A DNA stretch of 64,000 nucleotides, taken from Sphingobium sp. OAS761 (GTDB lineage: Bacteria > Pseudomonadota > Alphaproteobacteria > Sphingomonadales > Sphingomonadaceae). The DNA is taken from NCBI RefSeq assembly GCF_024168485.1, contig NZ_JALJVY010000007.1, positions 186,001-250,000 on the forward strand, written 5' to 3'. Below, in pieces: positions 35,652 through 45,167 of this stretch; position 1 is the first letter of the stretch, and each line of letters opens with the position of its first letter. The notes under the pieces were generated by a model, which made no database searches, was not told the origin of the DNA, and saw only the letters and a list, made by a program, of their open reading frames with translations. The translations under genes were made by a program, and so were the position numbers.

Positions 35652-38365
35652 CAGAATTGGGTTCCTACATTGAAGGTGATGAGTTTTGCGTCGTCCCCTG
35701 GTTCTTTCAGCAGCGCCTTGGCGATATCGATGCGGAACGGGCCGAAGGGCGAGTTCCAGTTGACACCGAAGCCGACCGAGACGCGCGGCTTGAGCGTGTC
35801 GCCGAGATAGACTTCCTCAAAGCCGCCGCCCGAATAGGTCACGTCGGTATAGGTCGTCGGCGTCGATACGGAGGTGCTGTTGCAACTGCCCAGAGTCTTC
35901 GCGCGCTCTGTAGTAGAGGATGTCGGCGTCTTGACTGGCGTACCCCCGGTGCCCGGCGCGATCGTGCCGGTAACCACCGAACAATAGCCAGCGAACTTTC
36001 CGTCCCCGTTGATCAATCCCGGACTCTTCAATCCCGCGACAGCGCCGATGTCGGCGAAGATGGATGGCCGCAGCCCCATTTCCCGCGCGCCCGATCCCAG
36101 CGGAATTTCCAGTTCGGCGCGGCCCATATAATAGATACGGCCGCCCAGCGCGTCGTCGGAGACATTGTTGTTGCTGCTGTTGCGAATGTAGCTGCCCGCG
36201 TTATCCGGATCCTCGACCAGATAATAGCGCTTCACGCGCGGGCCGACGCCGCGGATGTCGAAGCCCCTGATCTGCGGTTCGCCCAGGAAGAAGCGGTCGG
36301 TCAGCCGGACCTTGTCCACTTCCGCGCCGGAGGCGTCGATCCGCTTTCCTTCAAGGCTGTGGATATAACCGCCTTCGCCCGACAGGGAGAAGATGAAGCC
36401 ACTGCCCAGCGGCCAGTATTTGGATGCGGACAGGCGCGTCTTCACATATTTGACGTCGCCGCCCAGGCCGGCAAAATCCTGGCTGAGCACGACATTATGA
36501 CCGCGCGTCGCACGAATGCGGTTGTCGCGCGTGTCGTAGATCAGCGAATAACCGACGGACGAAGTCGTGCGTTTGCCGATCGCGTCGCACAGATATCGTC
36601 CGGCGATAAGCGGATCGCATTCGATAGTCCCGTCGCCGTTCGTGTCGGAATAATAGGTGTCCTTGTCCAGCGTCACGTCGTCGAAATTGAGGCTGTAGCG
36701 CAGGGCGAGGGACATATATTCCGTCAGCGGCACACCGGCCCGGATCTGGAAGCCTGTCGTGCTCTGTTCATAGGTGGTATCGCGCGTATTGCTGGTCAGA
36801 TACCGGAAACTGTTGAGATCGCGGCGATAAATGTCGCCGCCCAGCGCAATATTCTTGTCCATGAAATAGGGTTCGGTGAAACCTACTTCCACAGACTTCG
36901 AATAGGCCGAATAATTGACCGAAGTCCGCAGTTCCTGCCCCTTGCCGCGGAAGTTACGCTGCGTGATGGATGCCGCGACGATGAAGCGCTCCAGTGAGGA
37001 AAAACCAGCCGAAAGCGACAGTTCGCCGGTCGACTTTTCCTGAACGTTGGTTTCCAGCACGATGCGATCCGGCGCGGACCCGGGCTTCTGCTCCACATCC
37101 AGCTTCTCCTGGAAGAAGCCTAGCGAATTGATGCGATCCTTCGACCGCTTGACCTGGAAACTGTTGAAGGCGTCGCCCTCTGCCAGACGGAATTCGCGCC
37201 TGATGACCTTGTCCTGCGTCAGCGTGTTGCCGTTGATGTCGACCCTTTCGACGTAGACGCGCGGTGCGTTGGCGATGCGGAAATTAATCCCCATCGTCAA
37301 ATCTTCCTTGTTGCGGTTGAAGTCCGGCTGGACGTCGGCGAAGGCGTAGCCGAACAGGCCGGCCGTCTCACTCAGCGTGTCGACCGTATCCTCGACCTGC
37401 TTGGCATTGTACCAGTCGCCCTTCTTCATCGGCAGGCGCTTGGTCAGGCTTTCGCCCGAAAGGTCGCGAATATCCGATTCGACCTTCACGTCGCCGAACT
37501 TGTACCGGTCGCCTTCCTCGACGACATAGGTGATGATGAAATCCTGCTTGTCGGGCGTCAGTTCCGCCACGGCCGAAATCACACGGAAGTCGGCATAGCC
37601 TTCGGTCAGATAATATTGGCGCAGCTTCTGCTGGTCGTAGGCCAGGCGGTCGGGATCGTAGCTGGTGCCTGAGGAGAAGATGCGGAACCAGCGGGCCTGC
37701 TTGGTCACCATCTGGCTGCGCAGATCGCCGTCGCTGAACTTTTCATTGCCGATGATGTTGATCTGGCGGACCTTGGACTTGGGCCCTTCGGAAATTTCGA
37801 ACACGATGTCGACGCGGTTCTGGTCGAGCTGCACCATCTTGGGCTCGACGGTCGCGGCGAAACGGCCCTGACGCCGGTAGAGTTCGATGATGCGCGCCAC
37901 ATCGGCGCGCACCTTCGAGCGGGTGTAGATCTGGCGCGGCGACAGCTTGATTTCCGGACGGATCTTTTCGTCCTTCAGGCGCTTGTTACCTTCCAGCACA
38001 ATCCGGTTGATGACCGGATTTTCCTTGACTTCGATGGTCAGCACACCGCTGTCGTTGCGGATCTGGACATCTGCAAACAATTCGGTTTCGTACAGGTCGC
38101 GCAGGGCCTGATCGAGGCTTTCCTGCGTGAAGGCCTGCCCCACGCGCAACTTCGTGTAGGAAAGGATCGTCCCCTGTTCCAGCCGCTGGGTGCCGGTAAC
38201 GTCGATACGGCTGATCGTACCCTGCGGTGCGACGGGAGACGCAGCCTCCGGCGACGCGGACACGGCAGCATCCTGTGCCACGGCGGGGATCGCCGAAAGG
38301 CCTGCGATCATCGTCGTTGCCAACAGGGCCGCGACAACCGGACGCTGCCTCTTGCTGCTCATCAT
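35651..38365 (-). CDS. bamA: outer membrane protein assembly factor BamA
   Basis: 904 residues, on the long side. Signal peptide ~1-30, five POTRA domains (~50-420, starting ISRIDVTGTQRLEQGTILSY) and a C-terminal barrel ending NVGTQF. It inserts barrel proteins into the outer membrane. Two insertions stand out: an acidic DTNGDGTIECD loop with two Cys (DNA 36590-36650) and a Ser/Thr-rich loop with two Cys near the C-terminus (DNA about 35840-35995). ATG 38365 or 38362 are the likely starts; a GTG at 38383 is also in frame. Confidence 0.96.
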   Translation of the reverse strand: MMSSKRQRPVVAALLATTMIAGLSAIPAVAQDAAVSASPEAASPVAPQGTISRIDVTGTQRLEQGTILSYTKLRVGQAFTQESLDQALRDLYETELFADVQIRNDSGVLTIEVKENPVINRIVLEGNKRLKDEKIRPEIKLSPRQIYTRSKVRADVARIIELYRRQGRFAATVEPKMVQLDQNRVDIVFEISEGPKSKVRQINIIGNEKFSDGDLRSQMVTKQARWFRIFSSGTSYDPDRLAYDQQKLRQYYLTEGYADFRVISAVAELTPDKQDFIITYVVEEGDRYKFGDVKVESDIRDLSGESLTKRLPMKKGDWYNAKQVEDTVDTLSETAGLFGYAFADVQPDFNRNKEDLTMGINFRIANAPRVYVERVDINGNTLTQDKVIRREFRLAEGDAFNSFQVKRSKDRINSLGFFQEKLDVEQKPGSAPDRIVLETNVQEKSTGELSLSAGFSSLERFIVAASITQRNFRGKGQELRTSVNYSAYSKSVEVGFTEPYFMDKNIALGGDIYRRDLNSFRYLTSNTRDTTYEQSTTGFQIRAGVPLTEYMSLALRYSLNFDDVTLDKDTYYSDTNGDGTIECDPLIAGRYLCDAIGKRTTSSVGYSLIYDTRDNRIRATRGHNVVLSQDFAGLGGDVKYVKTRLSASKYWPLGSGFIFSLSGEGGYIHSLEGKRIDASGAEVDKVRLTDRFFLGEPQIRGFDIRGVGPRVKRYYLVEDPDNAGSYIRNSSNNNVSDDALGGRIYYMGRAELEIPLGSGAREMGLRPSIFADIGAVAGLKSPGLINGDGKFAGYCSVVTGTIAPGTGGTPVKTPTSSTTERAKTLGSCNSTSVSTPTTYTDVTYSGGGFEEVYLGDTLKPRVSVGFGVNWNSPFGPFRIDIAKALLKEPGDDAKLITFNVGTQF

Positions 38366-38454
38366 CGCTGTCACCCGCTCCACCTCAAAAAAAGTCGCAA
38401 TATGTTTCCGCCGTAACAGACGGCGTCAGGCAGCGCTTCCCTGCCCCATGCGCG

Positions 38455-39588
38455 TCAACCGATCAAGCCGGACAGGCTTTGCCACAGCCCGAAAGACGAC
38501 AAATCGTTGAAAGTCACCAGCAGCATCATCGCCATCAGCAGCGCAAGACCGGACCGATAGGCCCATTCCTGCGCCTGAGCGCTCACCGGTCGCCGCTGCA
38601 CCGCCTCGATTCCGTAAAAGAGCAGATGCCCGCCATCCAGCATCGGAATTGGCAACAGGTTGATGAACCCCAAGTTAATCGAGATGAGCGCGATGAAGAA
38701 GATGAAGCTCTCCGGCCCCAGCGTAGCGGCCTGTCCCGACACCTGCGCGATTTTCAGCGGCCCGCCCAGTTCCTTGACCGATCGCATCCCGCCCAGCACC
38801 TGTCCGAGTGTTTCGACCATAGTGCGGACGATCTGCCCCGTGCGTTCGAGCGCGACGACCGGCGCGCGCAGCAGTCCGACCGGTTCCACGACGGGCTTTC
38901 CCGCACCGATACCCAGCCGACCGACGCGGAATTTCTGCCCGAACCCGTCATCTTCCATGACCGAGCCGATCCGGGCTTCGATCTGCATCGTCCGCCCCGC
39001 CCGCTCTATGACGACCTCGATCGGTTCGTCGGGACGGATGCGGGTATACATGACCATGTCGGTATAGGTGGCCATGGGACGCCCGTTGAAGGACAGGATG
39101 CGATCCCCCACATGGATGCCTGCCTGCTCGGCTGCACTGCCCGGCTGGACGATGCCGGCCACGGCAGGGGTACGGCTTTCGCCGTAGGCGAAGGCGAATG
39201 CGGCGAGGATCAGCATGGCAAACATGAAATTGATCGCAGGCCCGGCAGCCACGATCGCCGCGCGTTGCCACAGGGGTTTGGCCGGGAAACTTTCAGCCCG
39301 ATCCTGCGCGGACATTTCCAGCCAGGCAGGGTCTGTCATGCTGGCTGCATTCATGTCGCCCTTGAAACGGACATAGCCGCCCAGCGGAAATGCCGCCACG
39401 CGCCAGCGCGTGCCCCGGCGATCGACCCAGGCGAAAAGTTCCGGGCCGAACCCCAGGGAAAAGGCCTCGGCCTTCACGCCACACCAGCGACCGACCAGAT
39501 AATGGCCAAGCTCATGCACGAAAACGAGCGGTCCGATGACCGCCACGAAGGCGACGAGGGTCAGCAGGAAACCAGGATTCTGGATCAA
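38455..39588 (-). CDS. rseP: RIP-type site-2 metalloprotease RseP
   Basis: 377 residues. HELGHY active site at 25-30 in the first membrane helix, PDZ region about 120-220 (VQPGSAAEQAGIHVGDRILSFNGRP), and the second catalytic motif NLLPIPMLDGGHLLFY near 325. It cleaves membrane-embedded anti-sigma factors and signal-peptide remnants. No ATG exists before the active site: the start appears to be a TTG at 39588 that overlaps the dxr stop (TTGA), with GGAAAG upstream. Confidence 0.94.
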   Translation of the reverse strand: MIQNPGFLLTLVAFVAVIGPLVFVHELGHYLVGRWCGVKAEAFSLGFGPELFAWVDRRGTRWRVAAFPLGGYVRFKGDMNAASMTDPAWLEMSAQDRAESFPAKPLWQRAAIVAAGPAINFMFAMLILAAFAFAYGESRTPAVAGIVQPGSAAEQAGIHVGDRILSFNGRPMATYTDMVMYTRIRPDEPIEVVIERAGRTMQIEARIGSVMEDDGFGQKFRVGRLGIGAGKPVVEPVGLLRAPVVALERTGQIVRTMVETLGQVLGGMRSVKELGGPLKIAQVSGQAATLGPESFIFFIALISINLGFINLLPIPMLDGGHLLFYGIEAVQRRPVSAQAQEWAYRSGLALLMAMMLLVTFNDLSSFGLWQSLSGLIG

Positions 39589-40742
39589 ACCGTCATTCTT
39601 TCCATCACGTCGCCCGCCACGGCGCGCGCCTCGGCGTCCACCGCGAGTACATCGTCGATGCTCAGCGGCGTGGGCGCGCTATAGCGGTTCAACACATCCT
39701 CCACAATCATGGCGATATCAAGGAAGCCGATGCCGCAATTCAGGAACGCCGCAACGGCTACCTCGTTCGCGGCGTTCAGAACGGCCGGCGCCGCGCCGCC
39801 CGCCGACGCCGCGGCGCGCGCCAGTCGAATGGCGGGAAAGCGCTGTTCATCGGGCGCTTCGAAATCGAGCCTGCCAATTCTTGCGAGATCCAGCTTCTGG
39901 CACGGCGTAGCGATACGGTCCGGCCAGGCAAGTGCATGCGCGATCGGTATGCGCATGTCGGGAGAGCCCAGTTGCGCCAAAGTCGAACAATCCCGATATT
40001 CGACCATCGAATGGATTACGGACTGCGGGTGAACGAGGATCTCGATGCGATCAAGCCCCACGGGGAACAGGTGCGCCGCCTCGATCAGTTCCAGTCCCTT
40101 GTTCATCATCGTGGCGCTGTCGACACTGATCTTCGCTCCCATCGACCAGTTGGGATGGGCGACCGCCTGTGCGGGCGTCATTTCCGCCATTTCCGCCTGG
40201 CTGCGGGTGCGAAATGGTCCGCCGCTGGCGGTCAGGATGATGCGCGCCACCTCATCCAGCGCGCTGCCCGCCAGACATTGAAAGATCGCATTATGCTCGC
40301 TGTCCACCGGCAACAGCGTCGCGCCGGATGCCGTCGCCGTCCGCATCATCAGATCCCCGGCGGATACCAGAGATTCTTTGTTTGCGAGCGCTACGGTGCC
40401 GCCGGCTTCCAGCGCGGCCATGGTAGGACGCAGCCCCGCGCAGCCGACGATCGACGCCATCGTCCAGTCGGCGCCCGCGCGCGCGGCCTCCACCAGGGCG
40501 TCCTCGCCGGCGGCCGCAGAGATACCGGAACCGGCCAGTGCATCCCGGAGTGCCGGATAGGAAGCGGGATCGGCCACCACCGCCATTTGTGCGCCGCATG
40601 CCAACGCCGCCGCTGCCAATCCCTGCGCATCGCGGTTGGCCGTCAGCGCGACAACCTCGTACCGGCCCTGTTCCCGCCCGATAAGGTCAAGCGTGGAAAC
40701 CCCGACCGATCCGGTCGCACCGAAGATCGACACCCGGCGCAT
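39585..40742 (-). CDS. dxr: 1-deoxy-D-xylulose-5-phosphate reductoisomerase
   Basis: 385 residues. NADPH-binding GATGSVGVSTLDLI (9-22), ALANKESLVSAGDL, PVDSEHNAIFQ(C) and HPNWSMGAKISVDSATMMNKGLE(LI) landmarks are all present. It makes 2-C-methyl-D-erythritol 4-phosphate in the MEP isoprenoid pathway, of which ispH also lies in this window. Overlaps cdsA upstream (TGATG) and rseP downstream by a few nucleotides. Confidence 0.97.
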   Translation of the reverse strand: MRRVSIFGATGSVGVSTLDLIGREQGRYEVVALTANRDAQGLAAAALACGAQMAVVADPASYPALRDALAGSGISAAAGEDALVEAARAGADWTMASIVGCAGLRPTMAALEAGGTVALANKESLVSAGDLMMRTATASGATLLPVDSEHNAIFQCLAGSALDEVARIILTASGGPFRTRSQAEMAEMTPAQAVAHPNWSMGAKISVDSATMMNKGLELIEAAHLFPVGLDRIEILVHPQSVIHSMVEYRDCSTLAQLGSPDMRIPIAHALAWPDRIATPCQKLDLARIGRLDFEAPDEQRFPAIRLARAAASAGGAAPAVLNAANEVAVAAFLNCGIGFLDIAMIVEDVLNRYSAPTPLSIDDVLAVDAEARAVAGDVMERMTV

Positions 40743-41518
40743 CAGGGCACCACCAGCAGCATGTACAGCGCGGCGGCGAGCGGCGCTGCCGCAACGACGC
40801 CATCCAGCCGGTCCATCACCCCGCCATGGCCGGGAAGCAGCGTCCCGCTATCCTTCACGCCGGCCCGCCGCTTCATCCAGCTTTCCAGCAAATCCCCCAG
40901 TTGCGCGGTGACGGCAAGCAGTCCGCTGGCGGCGGCCAACTGGATCGGCAGGCCGGCAAACCGGTGCAGCAGGAAGCCCAGGATCAAGGCAGCGAGCACA
41001 CCACCTCCCAATCCCGCCCATGTCTTCGACGGGCTGACGCGCGGCGCCAATTTTGGCCCGCCGATGGCGCGACCGGCGAAATAGGCGCCAATGTCGGTCG
41101 CCCACACCAGCGCCAACGTCCAGAAGGCCAGCAACAGGCCGAACAGATTGGGTTCCTGCCCGCGCAGAAAAAGCAACGCCATGATGGGGATGCACACATA
41201 GGGTATGCCGAGCGCCAGGCGGAAGGACCGGGTCACCATGGCCACGAAGAAGAAGGCGCCCATCATGAGTCCGAAGCCGAGCCAGGAGAGCCCCGCAGCC
41301 AGCGGACAGAGGATCGCCAGAGGAAAGGATACCGCGTACATGGACAGGCGGCGATGGTCACGACCGGCCTTGACCAGGCCCGCCCATTCTCCTTGCATCA
41401 GGACGCCCGCGATCACCAGCAAAAGCCAGAAGAGAAGCCCACCGGACAATAGCGTTCCCAGCGCTACGCCGATCAACGCGACGCCAACAATGGTCCTGGT
41501 CCGCAATTCGCTGCTCAT
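40742..41518 (-). CDS. cdsA: phosphatidate cytidylyltransferase
   Basis: 258 residues, polytopic. The C-terminal CDP-alcohol motif is SWMKRRAGVKDSGTLLPGHGG followed by MDRLDG, diagnostic for CdsA. It makes CDP-diacylglycerol, the substrate of the PssA encoded at 46.4 kb. Start at 41518 lies 2 nt after the uppS stop; the frame continues upstream to 41644 but that part is inside uppS and is not membrane-like. Confidence 0.96.
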   Translation of the reverse strand: MSSELRTRTIVGVALIGVALGTLLSGGLLFWLLLVIAGVLMQGEWAGLVKAGRDHRRLSMYAVSFPLAILCPLAAGLSWLGFGLMMGAFFFVAMVTRSFRLALGIPYVCIPIMALLFLRGQEPNLFGLLLAFWTLALVWATDIGAYFAGRAIGGPKLAPRVSPSKTWAGLGGGVLAALILGFLLHRFAGLPIQLAAASGLLAVTAQLGDLLESWMKRRAGVKDSGTLLPGHGGVMDRLDGVVAAAPLAAALYMLLVVP

Positions 41519-41520
41519 GG

Positions 41521-42261
41521 TCAAAGCCCGCCGAACCGGCGGTCCCTCATTCGGAAGGCATCCAGCGCCTTCGCCAGCGCGCGCTCGTCGAAATCGGGCC
41601 ACAACATGTCGGTGAAGTAGAGTTCGGCGTAGGCGGCTTGCCACAGCATGAAATTGCTGAGCCTCTGTTCACCCGATGTGCGGATCAACAGGTCGAGCGG
41701 CGGCAGATCGGCGGTATCCAAAGCGGCGTCGATATGTTCGACGCCAATCTCGTTCGGATCGATCCGGCCCGCGGCGGCCTTTTCCGCCAGGTGCCGCGCC
41801 GCACGCAACATTTCATCCTGGGCACCATAGTTAAGCGCGATGGCGATGATCGGGCCGCTGTTTGCGGCGGTGCGGGTCACGGCGCGTTCGATCAGGTCGA
41901 CAAGGGACGGCTCCAGCGCCCGATAGTCGCCGATCACCCGCAAGCGTACGCCATTGGCATGGAATTCGTCCAGATCGGCCTGGATGAAATGACGCAGCAG
42001 ACCCATCAGGTCGGCAATCTCGTTCGCCGGCCGTTTCCAATTCTCTGAGGAGAAGGCGTAGAGCGTCAGGCATTCCAGCCCCAGATCCCTTGCCGCCCGC
42101 GCTACCCGGCGTACCGCCTCCACACCCGCGCGGTGGCCCGCGATACGCGGCAACAGGCGCTTCTTGGCCCAACGGCCATTGCCATCCATGATGATGGCGA
42201 CATGGCGCGCGCCATGCGCGGGCGAAGCATTGGTCAGATCGGGCTGGGCTTGGCTGGCCAT
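41521..42261 (-). CDS. uppS: isoprenyl transferase (undecaprenyl diphosphate synthase)
   Basis: 246 residues, cis-prenyltransferase. Catalytic Asp26 in IIMDGNGRWA, then LPRIAGHRAG, LTLYAFSSENWKRP and the terminal LRTSGEQRLSNFMLWQAAYAELYF. It builds the C55 lipid carrier for peptidoglycan and surface polysaccharides. Ribosome site is weak; the start is chosen from the family N-terminus. Downstream of frr by 43 nt. Confidence 0.96.
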   Translation of the reverse strand: MASQAQPDLTNASPAHGARHVAIIMDGNGRWAKKRLLPRIAGHRAGVEAVRRVARAARDLGLECLTLYAFSSENWKRPANEIADLMGLLRHFIQADLDEFHANGVRLRVIGDYRALEPSLVDLIERAVTRTAANSGPIIAIALNYGAQDEMLRAARHLAEKAAAGRIDPNEIGVEHIDAALDTADLPPLDLLIRTSGEQRLSNFMLWQAAYAELYFTDMLWPDFDERALAKALDAFRMRDRRFGGL

Positions 42262-42304
42262 CGGATAGGAATGCGTGCTTTGGCCGCGAAAGGAAAGCCC
42301 CGGC

Positions 42305-42862
42305 TTACTGGCCGAGGATTTCCTTTTCCTTCGCGCTTGCCGCAGCGTCGATATCGGCGATGGTGCTGTCCGTCAGCTTCTGGACCTCGTTTTCCAGCCG
42401 CTTGCGCTCATCCTCGCTGATTTCGCCCTTTTTCTCATCGGTCTTCAGGCTGTCCATGCCGTCGCGGCGAACATTGCGCACCGCGACACGCGCGCCTTCG
42501 GCATATTTGCTGGCAAGCTTGGCCAGTTCCTTGCGCCGTTCCTCGGTCAGGTCGGGGATCGGCAAGCGCAGGGTCTGGCCATCGACGATCGGGTTGAGGC
42601 CAAGGCCCGCCGAGCGGATCGCCTTGTCGCAGGGGCCGACATTGCCCTTGTCCCATACCTGCACCGACAGCATGCGCGGTTCGGGCGCCGACACGGTCGC
42701 GACCTGATTGAGGGGCATATGCGCGCCATAGACCTCGACCGTCACGGGGTCGAGCAACTGAATATTGGCGCGTCCGGTGCGCAGCCCGGTCAGGTCGCCC
42801 TTCAGCGATTCAAGGGCACCGGCCATGCGGCGTTCCAAATCGGATTTATCATATTGGGCCAT
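42305..42862 (-). CDS. frr: ribosome recycling factor
   Basis: 185 residues, standard. Starts [21 protein letters not shown] with the conserved L(R)TGRAN loop ([17 protein letters not shown]) and ends in the paired helices [22 protein letters not shown]. It splits post-termination ribosomes with EF-G. AGGAGAACTG gives a strong ribosome site. It follows pyrH by 2 nt. Confidence 0.97.
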   Translation of the reverse strand: MAQYDKSDLERRMAGALESLKGDLTGLRTGRANIQLLDPVTVEVYGAHMPLNQVATVSAPEPRMLSVQVWDKGNVGPCDKAIRSAGLGLNPIVDGQTLRLPIPDLTEERRKELAKLASKYAEGARVAVRNVRRDGMDSLKTDEKKGEISEDERKRLENEVQKLTDSTIADIDAAASAKEKEILGQ

Positions 42863-42864
42863 GG

Positions 42865-43590
42865 TCAGTTCTCCTGATTTTGCACGATCGTTGCCACACC
42901 CTGTCCCGCCAGCACCTTTGCCAGATTGCCGGTTTCGCGAATGTTGAAAACGACGATGGGAATATTATTCTCGCGGCACAGCGCGATCGCGCTGGCGTCC
43001 ATGACTTTCAAATTGTCGTTGAGCACCCGATCGAAGCCGATCTCGTCATAGCGGACTGCTTCTGGCACCTTCTTGGGATCGGCATCGTAAATGCCATCGA
43101 CGCTGGTCCCCTTGAACAAGGCATCGCAGCTCATTTCAGCCGCGCGTAATGCCGCCGTGGTATCGGTCGTGAAAAATGGGCTGCCGGTGCCCGCCGCGAA
43201 GATGACGATCCGCCCCTTTTCCATATGCCGCACCGCCTTGCGCCGGATATAGGGTTCGCAGACGGAGGCCATCGGGATCGCCGACTGCACGCGCGTGTCA
43301 TAACCCAGCTTTTCCAGCGCATTCTGCACCGCCAAAGCGTTCATCACGGTGGCGAGCATGCCCATATAATCGGCGCTCGCGCGGTCAAAGCCGGCCGCCG
43401 CGCCGGCAAGGCCGCGGAAGATGTTGCCGCCGCCGACGACGACGCAGAGTTCGAAGCCGGCATCCTTGGCCGCCGCGATCTCGCCCGCGACGCGGGCAAC
43501 GGTTTCCGGCTCGATGCCGAACTGCCCCTGCCCCATCAACACTTCACCCGACAATTTCAGCAATATGCGCTTGAAGGCAGGCCGGGTCAT
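42865..43590 (-). CDS. pyrH: UMP kinase
   Basis: 241 residues of the amino-acid kinase fold: [45 protein letters not shown] and the C-terminal [16 protein letters not shown]. It phosphorylates UMP to UDP. The ATG at 43590 matches the family; a longer frame from 43755 is rejected as non-conserved. The gap to tsf upstream is unusually long (552 nt). Confidence 0.97.
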   Translation of the reverse strand: MTRPAFKRILLKLSGEVLMGQGQFGIEPETVARVAGEIAAAKDAGFELCVVVGGGNIFRGLAGAAAGFDRASADYMGMLATVMNALAVQNALEKLGYDTRVQSAIPMASVCEPYIRRKAVRHMEKGRIVIFAAGTGSPFFTTDTTAALRAAEMSCDALFKGTSVDGIYDADPKKVPEAVRYDEIGFDRVLNDNLKVMDASAIALCRENNIPIVVFNIRETGNLAKVLAGQGVATIVQNQEN

Positions 43591-44090
43591 GGGCGTTAAA
43601 ACATCCTTGGTGGGAGGGGAAGCGGCCGGGACATTAGTCGGGCATGGTCGCAAAGCCAAGCGGCGTTTGCATCCCAGCGCACACGGGACCCGTTGCACAA
43701 GGGAAACGGGGAGGAAACACCGGACTTCATGGCTGGCCAGGCGAAATCCCGACACCCGGTCGCGTCAGTCCATGGGCCTGGCTTCGCGACCGTCATCCCT
43801 GCACGGTGGCAGAGACGGCGGCCTGTCGCCCATTGGCGGGCTCTGACCATGCACGCCAACGGGCCGTATCTCCCATAGGGAGAGAGGCCCTGTGGTTGCT
43901 GTCGGGCGCGTCGAACCTTTTACCTTCGTAGGCCGCCAGTTCTTCGAGCGAGAGGCCCGCATCATATTGCCGTTGGCCTGCGCGATGAGGCCGTGCGCAT
44001 AATGGACGCTCCGCCGCATCGTCCCTGCCGAGCCGGAAGACCTGGCCGATTTCATTGTGAAAGAACGGACGAGCCGCGCACGATTCACGA
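43591..44090. other. long intergenic region between tsf and pyrH
   Basis: About 500 nt with no gene that can be defended. On the minus strand a frame through 43810-44090 reads protein-like in part (for example YDAGLSLEELAAYEGKRFDAP near 43960-43900) but has no ATG, GTG or TTG in a sensible place and no ribosome site. Another frame with ATGs (43765-44142) has a composition unlike real proteins. It should contain the promoter or leader of pyrH. It may hold a decayed gene or a leader RNA. Confidence 0.4.
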
Positions 44091-44119
44091 AAAAGGGCGC
44101 CCCGCAGGACGCCCTTTCT
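44091..44119 (-). terminator. intrinsic terminator after tsf
   Basis: On the minus strand AAGGGCG / CGCCCTT forms the stem and TTTTT follows, 24 nt after the tsf stop. It separates rpsB-tsf from pyrH. Confidence 0.85.
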
Positions 44120-44142
44120 GCCTTACCTGTCATAGCGCGCAA

Positions 44143-45069
44143 TCAGACGCCGGCAGCCGCAGCCACTTCCGCAGCGAAGTCGCTGACTTCCTTCTCGATG
44201 CCTTCGCCGAGCTGGAAGCGGACATAATTCTTCAGTGTGATCGACGCACCGGCATCCTTCGCGGCCTTGGCAACGACATCTGCAACCGGAGTCTTGTTGT
44301 CCATCACGAACAGCTGCGACAGCAGGGCCTGTTCCTTGGCGAACTTGGCAACCGCGCCGTCGACCATCTTGGCGACGATCTCGGCGGGCTTGCCCGATTC
44401 GGCAGCCTTTTCGGCAGCAATCGCCCGCTCACGCTCGAGCAGCGCCGGATCGATGTCGGCGGCCGACAGCGCCAGCGGGAAAGCGGCGGCGATATGCATG
44501 GCGAGCTGCTTGCCCAGCGGCTCCAGCACATCGGCGGGCGCATTGCCTTCCAGCGCGACCAGCACGCCGATCTTGCCGAGACCCGGCGCCGCGGCGTTGT
44601 GGACATAGGGGACGACGACGCCTTCGGTCACTTCGACATGGCCGACGCGGCGGACATTCTGGTTTTCACCGATAGTCGCGATGTTCGACACCAGCTTTTC
44701 GGCAACGGTGCCTCCCGACGGATAGGCCGCGTTCGACAGCGATTCGGCGTCAACGGCACCGGTTTCCAGTGCCACGGCCGAAACCGTCCGGACGAAATCC
44801 TGGAACTGATCATTTTTAGCGACGAAATCGGTTTCGCTGTTCACTTCGACGGCCACGCCCTTCGTGCCGGCGACTACGACGCCGACCAGACCTTCGGCGG
44901 CGGTACGGCTCGACTTCTTCTGCGCGGCGGCCAGACCCTTGGCGCGCAGCCAGTCGGTCGCGGCCTCGATGTCGCCATTGGCTTCCGTAAGCGCCTTCTT
45001 GCAATCCATCATGCCGGCGCCCGAACGGTCGCGCAGTTCCTTGACGGCGGCAGCGGTAATCTCAGCCAT
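44143..45069 (-). CDS. tsf: translation elongation factor Ts
   Basis: 308 residues. N-terminal UBA-like domain and TDV-type motif ([22 protein letters not shown]), then two Tsf core domains with [10 protein letters not shown] and [25 protein letters not shown]. It exchanges GDP for GTP on EF-Tu. AGGAGCCTCAAC precedes the ATG. rpsB is 98 nt upstream, with a hairpin between them. Confidence 0.97.
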   Translation of the reverse strand: MAEITAAAVKELRDRSGAGMMDCKKALTEANGDIEAATDWLRAKGLAAAQKKSSRTAAEGLVGVVVAGTKGVAVEVNSETDFVAKNDQFQDFVRTVSAVALETGAVDAESLSNAAYPSGGTVAEKLVSNIATIGENQNVRRVGHVEVTEGVVVPYVHNAAAPGLGKIGVLVALEGNAPADVLEPLGKQLAMHIAAAFPLALSAADIDPALLERERAIAAEKAAESGKPAEIVAKMVDGAVAKFAKEQALLSQLFVMDNKTPVADVVAKAAKDAGASITLKNYVRFQLGEGIEKEVSDFAAEVAAAAGV

Positions 45070-45107
45070 GTTGAGGCTCCTAGTCTTGGATGTTTCAAAT
45101 ATGCGGC

Positions 45108-45134
45108 AGGGCGCGGTCCGGTGGAGCGCGCCCT
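45108..45134 (-). terminator. hairpin between rpsB and tsf
   Basis: Perfect 8-bp stem AGGGCGCG / CGCGCCCT with an 11-nt loop and no U-run. It may act as an attenuator or RNA-processing structure adjusting tsf relative to rpsB. Confidence 0.5.
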
Positions 45135-45167
45135 AGCCTGTCATTCTTGCAGTTCGAAGACCGCGGA

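Noticed and set aside
43765..44142. 125-codon minus-strand frame between tsf and pyrH
   Set aside because: Ser/Arg/Pro-rich without conserved pattern, and it overlaps the tsf terminator.
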